From assembly GCA_016714565.1 (NCBI GenBank), contig JADKDM010000007.1, forward strand, positions 1-64,000: 64,000 bases of DNA. Reading direction: 5' to 3'. Position numbers and translations under genes: made by a program. The notes below the pieces were generated by a model that was not told the origin of the DNA, did no database searches, and saw only the letters and a list, made by a program, of their open reading frames with translations. The stretch comes from Candidatus Villigracilis propinquus (lineage in GTDB: Bacteria; Chloroflexota; Anaerolineae; Anaerolineales; Villigracilaceae). This document shows, one piece after another, positions 26,005-34,685 of the stretch. Numbering within the stretch: position 1 is the stretch's first letter; every line of letters starts with the position of its first letter.

Positions 26005-27174
26005 TTACTTCCAAATATTTCCGTAGCCGTATTCGCCTTGGAGCAGTTGACCTTCGGCAAAGCGTCCAAATCGAAATGGTGTGATGTCCACAGTTTTCGG
26101 TTTGCCATCCAGAATTAATTCAGCCATACTTGCACCTGCGGCGGGCGCGGTCTTGAAACCTGTGCCGCTCAACCCGCAAGCGAGATAAAAACCGTCGGGG
26201 CCAGCCGCGCTGTAGATGGCGCGCTGGTCGGGAGTGATGCCGTCGCGCCCGACGTGGATGGAGTGCAGGCCGCTCTCTTCGATCTTCGGGATGCGTTGAA
26301 TCATTGCGTCAATGAGTTTCTCAACGAAGGTGGGGGTGGGCGTTTGGTCTTCGGCATCGGGCGCTTCGCCGCGCAGGCTTTCGTCTTCGCCGGCGGCAAG
26401 GATGAGCGCGCTGCCCTCGGGACGGAAATAGCAGTTGATGGTGTCGTCGATCACGGCGGGAATTTTGCCAAGCGACGGCGGGCGATGGAGGAAGGCCACA
26501 TCGTGAGTCCACGTCACAAGCGGGACATCGACATCGGCGAGCTTTGCGACATGCTTCGCCCACGCTCCTGCCGCGCTGACAATTGTGGGCGCGGCAAATT
26601 CACCTTTGGTGGTGCTGACGCCTGTCACCCGCCCGCCGGATGTGTGAATGGCGGTCACTTCGCAATTTTGAATGAGTGTTGTGCCGTTGCGTTTGGCGGC
26701 TTCGATGAACGAGTTGGTGGTGAGGGTTGCGTCGGCGTAGCCTGAATCGGGTTCGTAGGCAGCGAAGTCAAATTGGTCGGTGAGGAAATCGGGGACGAGT
26801 TTTTTTACATCATCAGCTGAGATGACGGAAGTGTTGATACCGATGCGTTGTTGGTTGGCGACGTTGCCGCGAAATTTATCTTCATGTTCGCGCTTGGCAA
26901 TTTGCATGAAGCCTGTTTTCTGAAACCCGCATTCACCGCCAATTCTTTCTTTCCAGTTGTTGAAGTAATGTTTGTAACTTGCAAATGTCAATTCGGATTC
27001 GGCAGCGAGATCGTAATGCATACGGACGAGCCCGCTGGAGTGGCCCGTCGCGCCTGAGGCGACTACATTGCGCTCAAGGATGGCCACTTTGAGTCCGCGC
27101 TCGGCGAGGTGGAAGGCAATGCTGGCGCCCATCACTCCCGCGCCGATGATGAGCGCATCGAAATTTTGCGGCAT
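26005..27174 (-). CDS. FAD-dependent amino-acid/sarcosine oxidase-like enzyme (DAO family)
   Basis: The 389-residue protein starts with the Rossmann FAD motif GAGVMGASIAFHLAERG and has the DAO layout, including SSGLVRMHYD and the C-terminal ACGLSGTGFKTAP FAD loop. It is most like glycine or D-amino-acid oxidases and sarcosine oxidase beta subunits, which oxidise secondary or primary amines. The substrate is not set by sequence. Its ATG overlaps the stop codon of the GAF gene by one base (TAATG), so the two are translationally coupled although their functions look unrelated. Confidence 0.85.
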   Translation of the reverse strand: MPQNFDALIIGAGVMGASIAFHLAERGLKVAILERNVVASGATGHSSGLVRMHYDLAAESELTFASYKHYFNNWKERIGGECGFQKTGFMQIAKREHEDKFRGNVANQQRIGINTSVISADDVKKLVPDFLTDQFDFAAYEPDSGYADATLTTNSFIEAAKRNGTTLIQNCEVTAIHTSGGRVTGVSTTKGEFAAPTIVSAAGAWAKHVAKLADVDVPLVTWTHDVAFLHRPPSLGKIPAVIDDTINCYFRPEGSALILAAGEDESLRGEAPDAEDQTPTPTFVEKLIDAMIQRIPKIEESGLHSIHVGRDGITPDQRAIYSAAGPDGFYLACGLSGTGFKTAPAAGASMAELILDGKPKTVDITPFRFGRFAEGQLLQGEYGYGNIWK

Positions 27175-28082
27175 TATTTTTTATCGTCCCGGGTACGCAT
27201 TTGATGGGCTTTGTCTTTCAGGTCTTTGAAATAACTTGTGTCGGTGATTTCCGCCACCTGTCGCGCGCGGCGGGACTCGTCAATTTCGATCTTGAGCTGG
27301 GCGATTTCGTGCCGTAGCGATGCTTCGCGGATGTATCCATCCAATGCGGCAGTTGCCAGCAGCACCAGGGCCTCCAGCACATCATCATCCGCAAATGGAA
27401 TGATCTCGCCCGTTGACGCATCCTTGGCGTTGATCAACTGAAGCACCCCGATCACCAGTCCTTCATTGTTGAGAAGCGGAATGGTGAGAAAGGATTTGGA
27501 ACGGTATTTTGTGCGCACGTCAAACGCTTTTGTGCCCGAGAAATCAAACCCTTCTGCTTCATACGCGTCCGCGATGTTAATGCGTGTTTTAGTTAAAGCA
27601 ACGTGGGAGGCAACATTGGCGCGATTCTCACTTCCATCCGCATTGTGCAGCCGTACCGGGTAAAAAGGAATCTTATTCCCGCTGGTTCCGCCCATTGCCA
27701 AATTCTGGGAGGTGTTTCGCAGAATTACAAACTTAAGATCGTTACCTTCCGCGAGGTACAAGGTTCCGGCATCTGCGTTTGTAACCGCCTGCGCTTCGAT
27801 CACAAGAGTTTCAAGAAGCCGGTTGAAGTCTTTTTCGGCAGAGAGGGCAACACCAATGGGAATCACTCTTTGCAAAAGACGCAGCTGGTTATCACGAAAA
27901 GTGACACTGCGCGCCATTGCATCCAACATCCGTGCCAACTGCCCGAGATCACCCGAATCCTTTGCAATGTCGATCAATAGGTCGGCAGTATATTCGCCGG
28001 TTTCCACTGCTTTGATGGCGTGAATAATTCGTTTTAGCGGGGAGGATGAACTGATCACAGTAAGGTTGGACGCGTTTGACAT
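27174..28082 (-). CDS. GAF-domain sensor with shared C-terminal tail
   Basis: The 302-residue protein begins with a helical region (about 10-80) containing a HAMP-like SGDLGQLARMLDAM stretch, then a GAF domain (about 80-245), then a coiled helix and the tail EITDTSYFKDLKDKAHQMR. The tail resembles the end of the cyclic-nucleotide sensor encoded at 21355-22089, which reads EITGTEFYANLKEQAKTLR. GAF domains bind cyclic nucleotides or other small ligands. No kinase, HTH or effector domain is present, so the tail is the likely output. AGGAAAT precedes the ATG. Confidence 0.82.
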   Translation of the reverse strand: MSNASNLTVISSSSPLKRIIHAIKAVETGEYTADLLIDIAKDSGDLGQLARMLDAMARSVTFRDNQLRLLQRVIPIGVALSAEKDFNRLLETLVIEAQAVTNADAGTLYLAEGNDLKFVILRNTSQNLAMGGTSGNKIPFYPVRLHNADGSENRANVASHVALTKTRINIADAYEAEGFDFSGTKAFDVRTKYRSKSFLTIPLLNNEGLVIGVLQLINAKDASTGEIIPFADDDVLEALVLLATAALDGYIREASLRHEIAQLKIEIDESRRARQVAEITDTSYFKDLKDKAHQMRTRDDKK

Positions 28083-28144
28083 ATTTATTTCCTATCTTAA
28101 AAGTATACCACCTGGGAAACGGTTCGCTCTTTAAGACTTTGAGA

Positions 28145-28150
28145 TATACT
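28145..28150 (+). promoter_or_regulatory. -10 hexamer TATACT, leaderless nadD
   Basis: TATACT ends 6 bases before the nadD ATG. A clear -35 box is not visible. Confidence 0.5.
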
Positions 28151-28156
28151 ACCGGC

Positions 28157-28768
28157 ATGTCACGCGAAAAAATCGGATACTTTGGCGGCACATTTGACCC
28201 GCCGCATATCGGCCACCTGGTGCTTGCCAGTGAAGCCGTTTATCAATTCAAGCTCTCATGTTTTTATTGGGGACTCACTCCCGACCCTCCACACAAGCAG
28301 TCACAAGCCATCACCCCGCTTCCGCATCGGCTGGAAATGCTCAAGCACATGGTTGCTGAAAATCCCATCTTTGAAATTTCCCATCTTGAGATCAACCGCC
28401 CCGGCCCGCATTACACCATTGATACCATTCAACTACTGTCTCAACAGCAACCGGATGCGGACATCGTCCTTTTGATCGGGAACGATTCCCTTGTGGATCT
28501 GCCAACCTGGCGCCGCCCGCTGGACCTGGTAACTGCTGTTTCCAAAATTGGCGTGATGCGCCGCTCAAGCGACTCCTACGATCTTTCGGCATTGGAGAAG
28601 CAGATTCCCGGGCTTACAGATAAAGTGGTATTTATCGACGCGCAGATTCAGCCGCTCTCCTCCCGCGAGATCCGTCGGAGAGTAAAAGAAGGCGGCGTGT
28701 ACCGCTGTTATACCCTGCCAGCCGTTGCCGACTATATCGAAGAAAACCATCTCTACCGCGGAAAATAA
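28157..28768 (+). CDS. nadD: Nicotinate-nucleotide adenylyltransferase
   Basis: The 203-residue protein has the nucleotidyltransferase signature GGTFDPPHIGHL (the HxGH motif), the LIGNDSL substrate loop and the C-terminal SSREIRRR motif (the ISSTxIR equivalent). It makes deamido-NAD from nicotinate mononucleotide and ATP. The start at 28157 is supported by GYFGGTF beginning right after it and by a TATACT 6 bases upstream. The MFS gene follows after 9 bases. The NAD salvage pair at 43.5-45.9 kb would feed this enzyme. Confidence 0.92.
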   Translation: MSREKIGYFGGTFDPPHIGHLVLASEAVYQFKLSCFYWGLTPDPPHKQSQAITPLPHRLEMLKHMVAENPIFEISHLEINRPGPHYTIDTIQLLSQQQPDADIVLLIGNDSLVDLPTWRRPLDLVTAVSKIGVMRRSSDSYDLSALEKQIPGLTDKVVFIDAQIQPLSSREIRRRVKEGGVYRCYTLPAVADYIEENHLYRGK

Positions 28769-28777
28769 AAATACAAC

Positions 28778-29938
28778 ATGTCCATCTTTCTTGATTCGAT
28801 CTTCTCATCCATTGCCCTCAGTCACTTCATGGTGGACACCTTCAACGCAAGCCGCCCCGTTCTGCTCACCTATCTCGGTTTAAGTGAATGGGAGATCGCC
28901 CTGTTCTCCACCATTTATATTTGGACATCCGCTCTCACACAACCCTTCTTTGGCTGGGTCTCCGACCGCACCGGTCCACGCTGGCTGGCGGCTGGCGGCG
29001 TGCTGTGGATGACGGTCTTCTATTCCGCTGCGCTGTTGATTCCTGGGAAGGTGGGTCTCGCTTGTTTGATCATTGCAGCCTTGGGGTCATCCTCCTTTCA
29101 TCCTGTTGGCACCGTCCAAGCCACCCTGCGTGGAAGGGAACTTTTGAAGGGACGCGAGACCACCTCCGCTTCGCTGTTTTTTATGGCCGGGCAGCTCGGG
29201 CATTTTATTGGCCCCATCATGACAGGGTTTATCCTCGCTTCCTACAGTATCCCGGGAATGTTTATCATCCCCATTGTTTCATTACCCATTGGTCTTTCAC
29301 TGTTCAGGCAGTTGCGGGACAATCATCCACACCCGAAATCAACGCAGGCCACACATGCCAACCGCGCACAGGCGGGGCTGGTATTTATTATTGTGCTGGC
29401 GTTTGTGGCGGCCATGCAATCCTGGGCGCAGGCAAACATGGTTAATCTCATCCCAAAATACATCAAAGATCTGGGGCAGGGCGCAACCATTTATGGAAGC
29501 ATGGCGGGCCTATTCATGGGCGGATCTGCTTTGGGCAATGTGTTGGGCGGTCATCTCGGGGATAAATATCCCAAGCGATTTGTGGCGGCAGGTGTTTTGT
29601 TTTTCTCGGCCTTTCCCATTTATCTTGTCAGTTTAATTGGCTGGTCATGGTGGCTGTATTTGCTTGTCCCTCTCGCAGGTGCATTGACCGGCGCTGTCCA
29701 TAGCATTATGGTGATCTTCGCGCAGCGCATCATCCCCGGCGGAATGGCTCTCGCTTCCGGCCTGGCTTTGGGATTTATCTTCTCCTCCGGCGCGTTAGGC
29801 CTGCTGTACACCGGTCATCTGGCGGAGTTATACGGCTTCCCCTATGTGTTGACGTTGACAACCGGTATGGTCTTGGTCGCTGCACCGCTGGCTCTGTTTT
29901 TGAAGGAACCAAAACCGATCCCTGCTTCTGCTGATTAA
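28778..29938 (+). CDS. Fsr-type MFS transporter
   Basis: The 386-residue protein has twelve predicted helices. The N-terminal SHFMVDTFNASRPVLL helix and the HPVGTVQA region, where Fsr proteins have a conserved histidine, place it in the fosmidomycin-resistance (Fsr) branch of the major facilitator superfamily. Loop 2-3 carries a WVSDRTGPR motif of MFS type. The transported compound is unknown; the family name reflects drug efflux in Escherichia coli. It is probably cotranscribed with nadD. Confidence 0.85.
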   Translation: MSIFLDSIFSSIALSHFMVDTFNASRPVLLTYLGLSEWEIALFSTIYIWTSALTQPFFGWVSDRTGPRWLAAGGVLWMTVFYSAALLIPGKVGLACLIIAALGSSSFHPVGTVQATLRGRELLKGRETTSASLFFMAGQLGHFIGPIMTGFILASYSIPGMFIIPIVSLPIGLSLFRQLRDNHPHPKSTQATHANRAQAGLVFIIVLAFVAAMQSWAQANMVNLIPKYIKDLGQGATIYGSMAGLFMGGSALGNVLGGHLGDKYPKRFVAAGVLFFSAFPIYLVSLIGWSWWLYLLVPLAGALTGAVHSIMVIFAQRIIPGGMALASGLALGFIFSSGALGLLYTGHLAELYGFPYVLTLTTGMVLVAAPLALFLKEPKPIPASAD

Positions 29939-29955
29939 ATAGAATTTCTCAATAA

Positions 29956-29986
29956 AAAGAGGCTGCTCAATCCGAGCGGCCTCTTT
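29956..29986 (+). terminator. Terminator after nadD-MFS
   Basis: The stem AAAGAGG / CCTCTTT is extended by an inner GCTC / GAGC pairing and is followed by a pyrimidine-rich stretch. The C45 gene converges from the other side. Confidence 0.75.
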
Positions 29987-30009
29987 CTTCTTTCATTTTT
30001 GTTTACCCA

Positions 30010-31119
30010 CTACGCATTCAAATGATACGTGTGATAAATGTTCTGACACGGGTTTCCCCAGGCGATGTGCATTTCTCGTGAGGTCAGGTCAATGACGAGG
30101 GCGTTGATGGTCTTTTCACGATCAAGCGGATCGGAACCGGCGATGTTGTGATTACAGATCGAGTTCGGGACGTTGACGTGGTCTTTCTGAATGGCTTGCA
30201 GGCTTTTGATGTTGTGTTTCTCCGTCTGGCGCAGCAGGCGTGAAGCGCGGAAGTAACGCACACGGGAGGAAAGCAATTCCTCGGGGTCTTTTTCAACCTG
30301 CTTCATTTGCGGGTCAAGATAATGGTTGGTGTGGACCATGTATCCGTCATGCGCGTACAGGATCTCGAATTTGCGCGCCGAGACTTCGATGGAGTACATC
30401 TCTCCGCTTTCGTGAACCAGCAGATGGTTGTACCCTGCCGCGCGGTGCTGGACGAGAGTACGCCCGATCGCGCCGGAGATGCGGTGGGAGGAGAGCACTG
30501 CACGCGCCACCACAAGACGGGGAATGCCAATGCGTGAATCAGCTGGATAGACAGAGTCAATTAGCTGGGCAATGCCATAGGCGTTGAATCCCACATTGGG
30601 GAGCAACCCGCCATACGTCATGGCAAGAAACGGGGGTTCCTTATCCGGCTTGGCAGAGATGACGAATACATCCCCCTCGTCTTCAGGAATCCAATCTTCG
30701 TTATGTGCTGCAAGCACGTGACCGTCTGAGGTGCGCTCTTCGTTGACCGCCATGCTGGTGCAGCGGGTGAGATGCAGCGCATCGGTGGTGACGGCTTCCA
30801 TGGCGTTGAGCACCATGATGTCGTCAAATTCTACGTTTGCCCCTTCAGCGGTGCCGCGCATTTCATCCACATATTGCGAGTAGCGTTCTTCTGCAAAAGG
30901 CAGGTATTTGCGTGCCTGTATCTTTGCGCCTTCCCAGGTGAGTTCAAGTGAACTGTATGCTGCGTCAATGAGAATGCGTGCATTGGCTATGCTGTTTTGA
31001 ACCTGGTGGCGGGCGGCCTCGCCGATTTGGCGCCCCATTTCGCGGTGGGTGCCGGAGACTTCAATGAGAGGTGGGGGGGTGTCGTGAATTGGGGTGTTTG
31101 GGATTTCGTGCTTGAACAT
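30010..31119 (-). CDS. C45-family Ntn peptidase/acyltransferase
   Basis: About 369 residues matching the acyl-CoA:6-aminopenicillanate acyltransferase (IAT, peptidase C45) family. It has the N-terminal EVSGTHREMGRQIGE motif, the RCTSMAV site with the predicted autocatalytic nucleophile Cys120, and HNEDW just after it. These proteins are made as precursors that cut themselves before the Cys. Natural substrates are mostly unknown amides. GGAGGAAG lies immediately before the ATG at 31119, so the longer frame from 31158 is not used. Confidence 0.85.
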   Translation of the reverse strand: MFKHEIPNTPIHDTPPPLIEVSGTHREMGRQIGEAARHQVQNSIANARILIDAAYSSLELTWEGAKIQARKYLPFAEERYSQYVDEMRGTAEGANVEFDDIMVLNAMEAVTTDALHLTRCTSMAVNEERTSDGHVLAAHNEDWIPEDEGDVFVISAKPDKEPPFLAMTYGGLLPNVGFNAYGIAQLIDSVYPADSRIGIPRLVVARAVLSSHRISGAIGRTLVQHRAAGYNHLLVHESGEMYSIEVSARKFEILYAHDGYMVHTNHYLDPQMKQVEKDPEELLSSRVRYFRASRLLRQTEKHNIKSLQAIQKDHVNVPNSICNHNIAGSDPLDREKTINALVIDLTSREMHIAWGNPCQNIYHTYHLNA

Positions 31120-31138
31120 ACTTCCTCCAAAAATAAAA

Positions 31139-31163
31139 CCGCCTCGGATTTTCTCCAAGGCGG
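31139..31163 (-). terminator. Terminator of the sigma/bactofilin operon
   Basis: The stem CCGCCT / AGGCGG, followed on the minus strand by TTTTATTTTT, lies after the stop codon at 31195. It lies just upstream of the C45 ribosome binding site. Confidence 0.75.
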
Positions 31164-31194
31164 GGGGATTATATCATGGGAGGATTTTCATCCC

Positions 31195-32253
31195 TTATGA
31201 AGTAGGCGGAACCTCAATCACAGGTTGCGGAGTTATCCCGGGCGCGTTACGTGTGCCAAACCAAGTCATTGCCACGCCGCCAACAGCGAGGAGGGTGATG
31301 AGGAAGGAAGGCAGCCAGCCCACACAAGGGACGAGACTCACGAAACCAGTCACCAACACAAGTAGGAAGGTGCCAAAGCCGGTGGAAAGGACAGGCGCCC
31401 AGGTCTGGTTGATGGCTTTTGTGAAGCGGTCACCAACTTCCTGACCGAGCGCGATCATACCGAACAACCATGCCAGCGGTATAGCCAGCCCTACGATCAG
31501 CGCAATGGGAATGAGGATGATGGTGACGGCCAGGATAAATATCACAACAGGCGCAATGATGAACACCAAAAGCCCATAACCGCCTGCAATAAAGGGTTGC
31601 CGTGTGATGGCTCCGCCAACACGATCCAGTTGGGGTTGCAGGAAGAGGGTCAACAACATGCCAACGATTGCCACTAAAAATGCCTGCCCAATTTTTCCGG
31701 CCACATTCCACAGCGGATTTACATTGACGTTGACATCGGGTGTTTCAGGCGTGTTGGGAACATTGGGGATATTCGGCACGTTGGGGACATCGGGGGCGTT
31801 GATCACAGGCGGGGCATTATTGGTAATGTTGCCCGTCACTTCCGCGCCTGGTTCTTTTTCCACATTGCCGCCGATGGTGGAAATATCGCCATTGACCACG
31901 GCGGTTTCGGAAAGCAGAGCTTGCCCGCCGATGATGACAATGTTGCCGTCAATGGTGCCGGAGATGGTCAGGTTGCCGCCGATCACAGCCACATCGCCCT
32001 TAACATCGCCAAGCAGGGAAAGGTTGCCGCCGATCAGGGCAACATCGCCATTGATTTTTGTATCTTCTTCAGCCGAAGCATTGCCGCCGATCACGGCCAC
32101 ACTGCCATTCTGGGTTTCCCCGCTTTCCAGCGTGTAATTTTGCCCGAATAGAACAACATCCCCGCCCGGGCTTTGAGCGAGTGCAGCGCTGGTGGGCAGG
32201 AGCAATATTGCCAGCAGCAGGGTAATGCGAATCAGATTTGTTTTCAATTTCAT
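31195..32253 (-). CDS. Secreted bactofilin-like repeat domain fused to membrane helices
   Basis: The 352-residue protein has a signal peptide (LLLPTSAALA). Residues about 28-125 hold repeats of a polymer-forming, bactofilin-like type with IGGN or IGGQ about every 18 residues. A Pro/Asn/Val-rich linker (about 140-170) and five or so membrane helices follow. Bactofilins are normally cytosolic filaments; here the repeat region follows a signal peptide and should be outside the membrane. AAGGAG precedes the ATG at 32253, which overlaps the anti-sigma stop as ATGA. It is probably the effector of the sigma/anti-sigma pair. Confidence 0.8.
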   Translation of the reverse strand: MKLKTNLIRITLLLAILLLPTSAALAQSPGGDVVLFGQNYTLESGETQNGSVAVIGGNASAEEDTKINGDVALIGGNLSLLGDVKGDVAVIGGNLTISGTIDGNIVIIGGQALLSETAVVNGDISTIGGNVEKEPGAEVTGNITNNAPPVINAPDVPNVPNIPNVPNTPETPDVNVNVNPLWNVAGKIGQAFLVAIVGMLLTLFLQPQLDRVGGAITRQPFIAGGYGLLVFIIAPVVIFILAVTIILIPIALIVGLAIPLAWLFGMIALGQEVGDRFTKAINQTWAPVLSTGFGTFLLVLVTGFVSLVPCVGWLPSFLITLLAVGGVAMTWFGTRNAPGITPQPVIEVPPTS

Positions 32254-32780
32254 GCAGTGACTCCTTGCGGCTTGCGGGCAAACCGCCAGATGGATACGAT
32301 CCAAATTAAACCCAACCCGCCCAGTGTTGAAACCAGAACCATCCAGGCATACGGAGGGACAAAACTCGGCACCATGCCGGATAATACCTTTAGAATTTCA
32401 CTAAACGCTTGCAGGGAGGTGAACATAAATAGAGAATAGCCGACAGCCGCCGTAAGCCATTCCACAGGTGCGGAAATGAAAGCATACACGAACGGTGCGG
32501 CGAACCAGCCAACCAGTCCCGCTCCGCTCACGATCAACACGATCAACCCCCATAATCTGCGGCGGCGTTCGGCTACTTTTTGCGCGGCAAGCCGCTGTTG
32601 GAAGCGCAGTGTGAACCCTGCCGCAGGGGAGGCCACTTTTGTAGAGCGCAGAGCAAGCCCGGTCTCAGCAAGAGCCGTGCAGGTTCTGCAATCCCGCAGA
32701 TGCGAGGCAAGCTCACGCTTCTCCGTTGCGGTCAGATATTTATCGTCCAACAGCCACGATTCAAAAGGCTGGTGATTCAT
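32250..32780 (-). CDS. Zinc-containing membrane anti-sigma factor
   Basis: The 176-residue protein has a zf-HC2 motif (HLRDCRTC) near residue 25 and later two or three hydrophobic segments. This is the ZAS-type anti-sigma layout: the N-terminal domain binds the sigma factor and the helices anchor it. The start at 32780 has AAAGGAG 6 bases upstream. It overlaps the sigma gene by 20 bases and the bactofilin-like gene by 4, so all three are coupled. A site-2 protease or PrsW homolog could be its releasing enzyme. Confidence 0.88.
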   Translation of the reverse strand: MNHQPFESWLLDDKYLTATEKRELASHLRDCRTCTALAETGLALRSTKVASPAAGFTLRFQQRLAAQKVAERRRRLWGLIVLIVSGAGLVGWFAAPFVYAFISAPVEWLTAAVGYSLFMFTSLQAFSEILKVLSGMVPSFVPPYAWMVLVSTLGGLGLIWIVSIWRFARKPQGVTA

Positions 32781-33369
32781 GTTGTCTCCTTTCCATTTCG
32801 GCAAGCAAATCATCTTCTTCTTCCTGCCAAACACCTGCCATTTCCTTGCGCGCACGATGCAGGCGGCTCTTTACCGCGCTCACCGTCAAACGCAAAGACT
32901 CGGCAATTTCTTTTTCCGAATAGTCGTACCAATATCTCATAATGATAGCAGCGCGGTCGGTGGCGTCCAGACCATCAAGCATCGCGTGGACTCTTGCCTG
33001 CGTTTGCCCTTTGATCGATTCGCCCTCCGGATTGGGTGCGTTGACGTCGGGAATCTCAAACGAGTTGCCTTCATCGTCCTCCGCATCCATCGAGAACATG
33101 GAGAATTTCCGACGCCGTAATTTGTCAATACAATAGTGCGCCGCGATCGAAAGCAGCCAGGTCGCAAACGAACGCTTTTGATCATAGCGGTGCATGTGCT
33201 GGTAGGCACGCAGGAACGTTTCCTGAGCGGCATCCTCTGCCAGGTCAGGTTCGCCCAACATGCGGTAGCACAGGTTGAAAACCGGGGTCTGATAGGTTTC
33301 GACAAGCCTTGTAAATGCCTCGTCGTCGCCTTGTTGCGCCTGGGAAACCCAGGTCTGTTCTTCGTTCAC
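32761..33369 (-). CDS. ECF sigma factor (RpoE-like)
   Basis: The 202-residue protein has sigma region 2 (LAEDAAQETFLRAY) and region 4 (DRAAIIMRYWYDYS, then EKEIAESLRLTVSAVKSRLHRAR). Start codon is GTG at 33369 with AAGGAG 5 bases upstream. It heads the operon with the zinc anti-sigma factor and the bactofilin-like protein. The layout suggests an envelope-stress regulator, which is an inference from gene order. Confidence 0.92.
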   Translation of the reverse strand: MNEEQTWVSQAQQGDDEAFTRLVETYQTPVFNLCYRMLGEPDLAEDAAQETFLRAYQHMHRYDQKRSFATWLLSIAAHYCIDKLRRRKFSMFSMDAEDDEGNSFEIPDVNAPNPEGESIKGQTQARVHAMLDGLDATDRAAIIMRYWYDYSEKEIAESLRLTVSAVKSRLHRARKEMAGVWQEEEDDLLAEMERRQHESPAF

Positions 33370-33440
33370 GCTGCTCCTTGATGAGACTTTCTACATCTTT
33401 TACGCAGGAAACTGGGGAAGGTTGCACGACTTGGGATGAA

Positions 33441-34622
33441 TTAATGGTGATGATGTGCCTCCCCGCTTCCCTCCGGACCGAGAACCTGTTCCCACCGCCC
33501 AAGCGACTCCGCCCTTTGAGAGAGGAAAATGGCGATGGCCGTTGTGAGCGGCACAGCGGCGATCAAACCGAGAGAGCCGACCAGCGTCCGCACGATCTCC
33601 TCGGCGATGAAGGAAAAATTGACCAGGTAGCCATAATCTCCGCGACCAAGCGAGAACATCAACAGCATTGGAAGGGATGCTCCAGCGTAGGCTAAAACCA
33701 ATGTGTTAACCGTAGCAGCTACATGGTCCTGCCCGATGCGCATGGCAGAGTTGTAGAGTCCGCGAAAGCCGAGGGACGGATTCGCGTGGTGAAGCTCGAA
33801 CACTGCCGAGGCTTGAGTCGTCACGAGATCATCCAGCACGCCGAGCGCACCGATGATCATTCCGCCGAGCAGCAATCCGCGCAGGTTGATCGGGGTTTCC
33901 ATCAACTGCATCAGGAACATCACGTTTTCGTCGCCTGTTCCGTTCAACTTTGCGAAGACTACGAATAAACCTGAAAGCGCGCCTGTCAATATCAAAACCA
34001 GGATCATGCTGATGACCGCCGCGTGAGTCTTCAACGTCCAGCCGTAGGTGAGGTAGAGCGAGACAGCCAAAAGGATGATCGAGCCGATGATGCTCACGCG
34101 CAGCGGGTCTTCACCAACGAGAATATGCGGGATGATGTAGCCAATGATGATGTACAAACTGAAGGCCATGCTCAACAATGCGCGGATGCCCTTCCAACTG
34201 CTGATTAAGATGATGGCAACTGCAAAGAGGGCGGTCAACCACAGGATCGGCGTGGTGCGGACGTAGTCCACGAAATAGGCATTCACCACATTGTCCGGCG
34301 TCTTGCTGATGGAGACCATTACCTTATCGCCCGCTTTCATTAGGTAATCATCCGAGCGGATCTGCCGCTTGCCGTAATCAATTTCCATGGGAATGCCAAC
34401 GTACTCGCCTTCCAAAATTTTCACGCGTGCGATCTGGTATGTTTGCTGAACTCCGCCAAGGTCAACCTGACCTTCTTCAATGATCTGCACCACCTCCGCA
34501 CGGACGGTGTCCGCGCCAAAGGTGGCAAATCCGTCACCGGGTAATTGCACCTTGGAAAGAACAGAGTACACAATTGCCGCAACGAGCAATAGAAAAGGAA
34601 AGAGCCATGATTTGTTTTTCAT
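33441..34622 (-). CDS. YibE/F-like membrane protein
   Basis: About 393 residues: one N-terminal helix, an extracytoplasmic beta-rich domain (about 40-125) and seven or so helices. The ILTGALSGLFV and GALGVLDDLVTTQA stretches are typical of the YibE/F family, whose function is unknown. The C-terminus is histidine-rich (four His). The ATG at 34622 lies 7 bases after TATAAT, which supports this start over upstream ones. The opposite end faces the sigma gene. Confidence 0.85.
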   Translation of the reverse strand: MKNKSWLFPFLLLVAAIVYSVLSKVQLPGDGFATFGADTVRAEVVQIIEEGQVDLGGVQQTYQIARVKILEGEYVGIPMEIDYGKRQIRSDDYLMKAGDKVMVSISKTPDNVVNAYFVDYVRTTPILWLTALFAVAIILISSWKGIRALLSMAFSLYIIIGYIIPHILVGEDPLRVSIIGSIILLAVSLYLTYGWTLKTHAAVISMILVLILTGALSGLFVVFAKLNGTGDENVMFLMQLMETPINLRGLLLGGMIIGALGVLDDLVTTQASAVFELHHANPSLGFRGLYNSAMRIGQDHVAATVNTLVLAYAGASLPMLLMFSLGRGDYGYLVNFSFIAEEIVRTLVGSLGLIAAVPLTTAIAIFLSQRAESLGRWEQVLGPEGSGEAHHHH

Positions 34623-34629
34623 GGCTCGA

Positions 34630-34635
34630 ATTATA
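34630..34635 (-). promoter_or_regulatory. -10 hexamer TATAAT, leaderless yibE/F gene
   Basis: TATAAT on the minus strand ends 7 bases before the ATG at 34622, with no Shine-Dalgarno sequence in between. Confidence 0.55.
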
Positions 34636-34643
34636 ACTTCTTG

Positions 34644-34676
34644 ACCGTGGACGGTGGACCACGGAGCACCGTCCAT
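34644..34676. repeat. ACCGTGGAC-type palindromic repeat
   Basis: GACCGTGGACGGTGGACC and its inverted partner form a small palindrome. The same opening words recur at 56121-56186, so this is a dispersed repeat family. Confidence 0.55.
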
Positions 34677-34685
34677 CATCAAACT

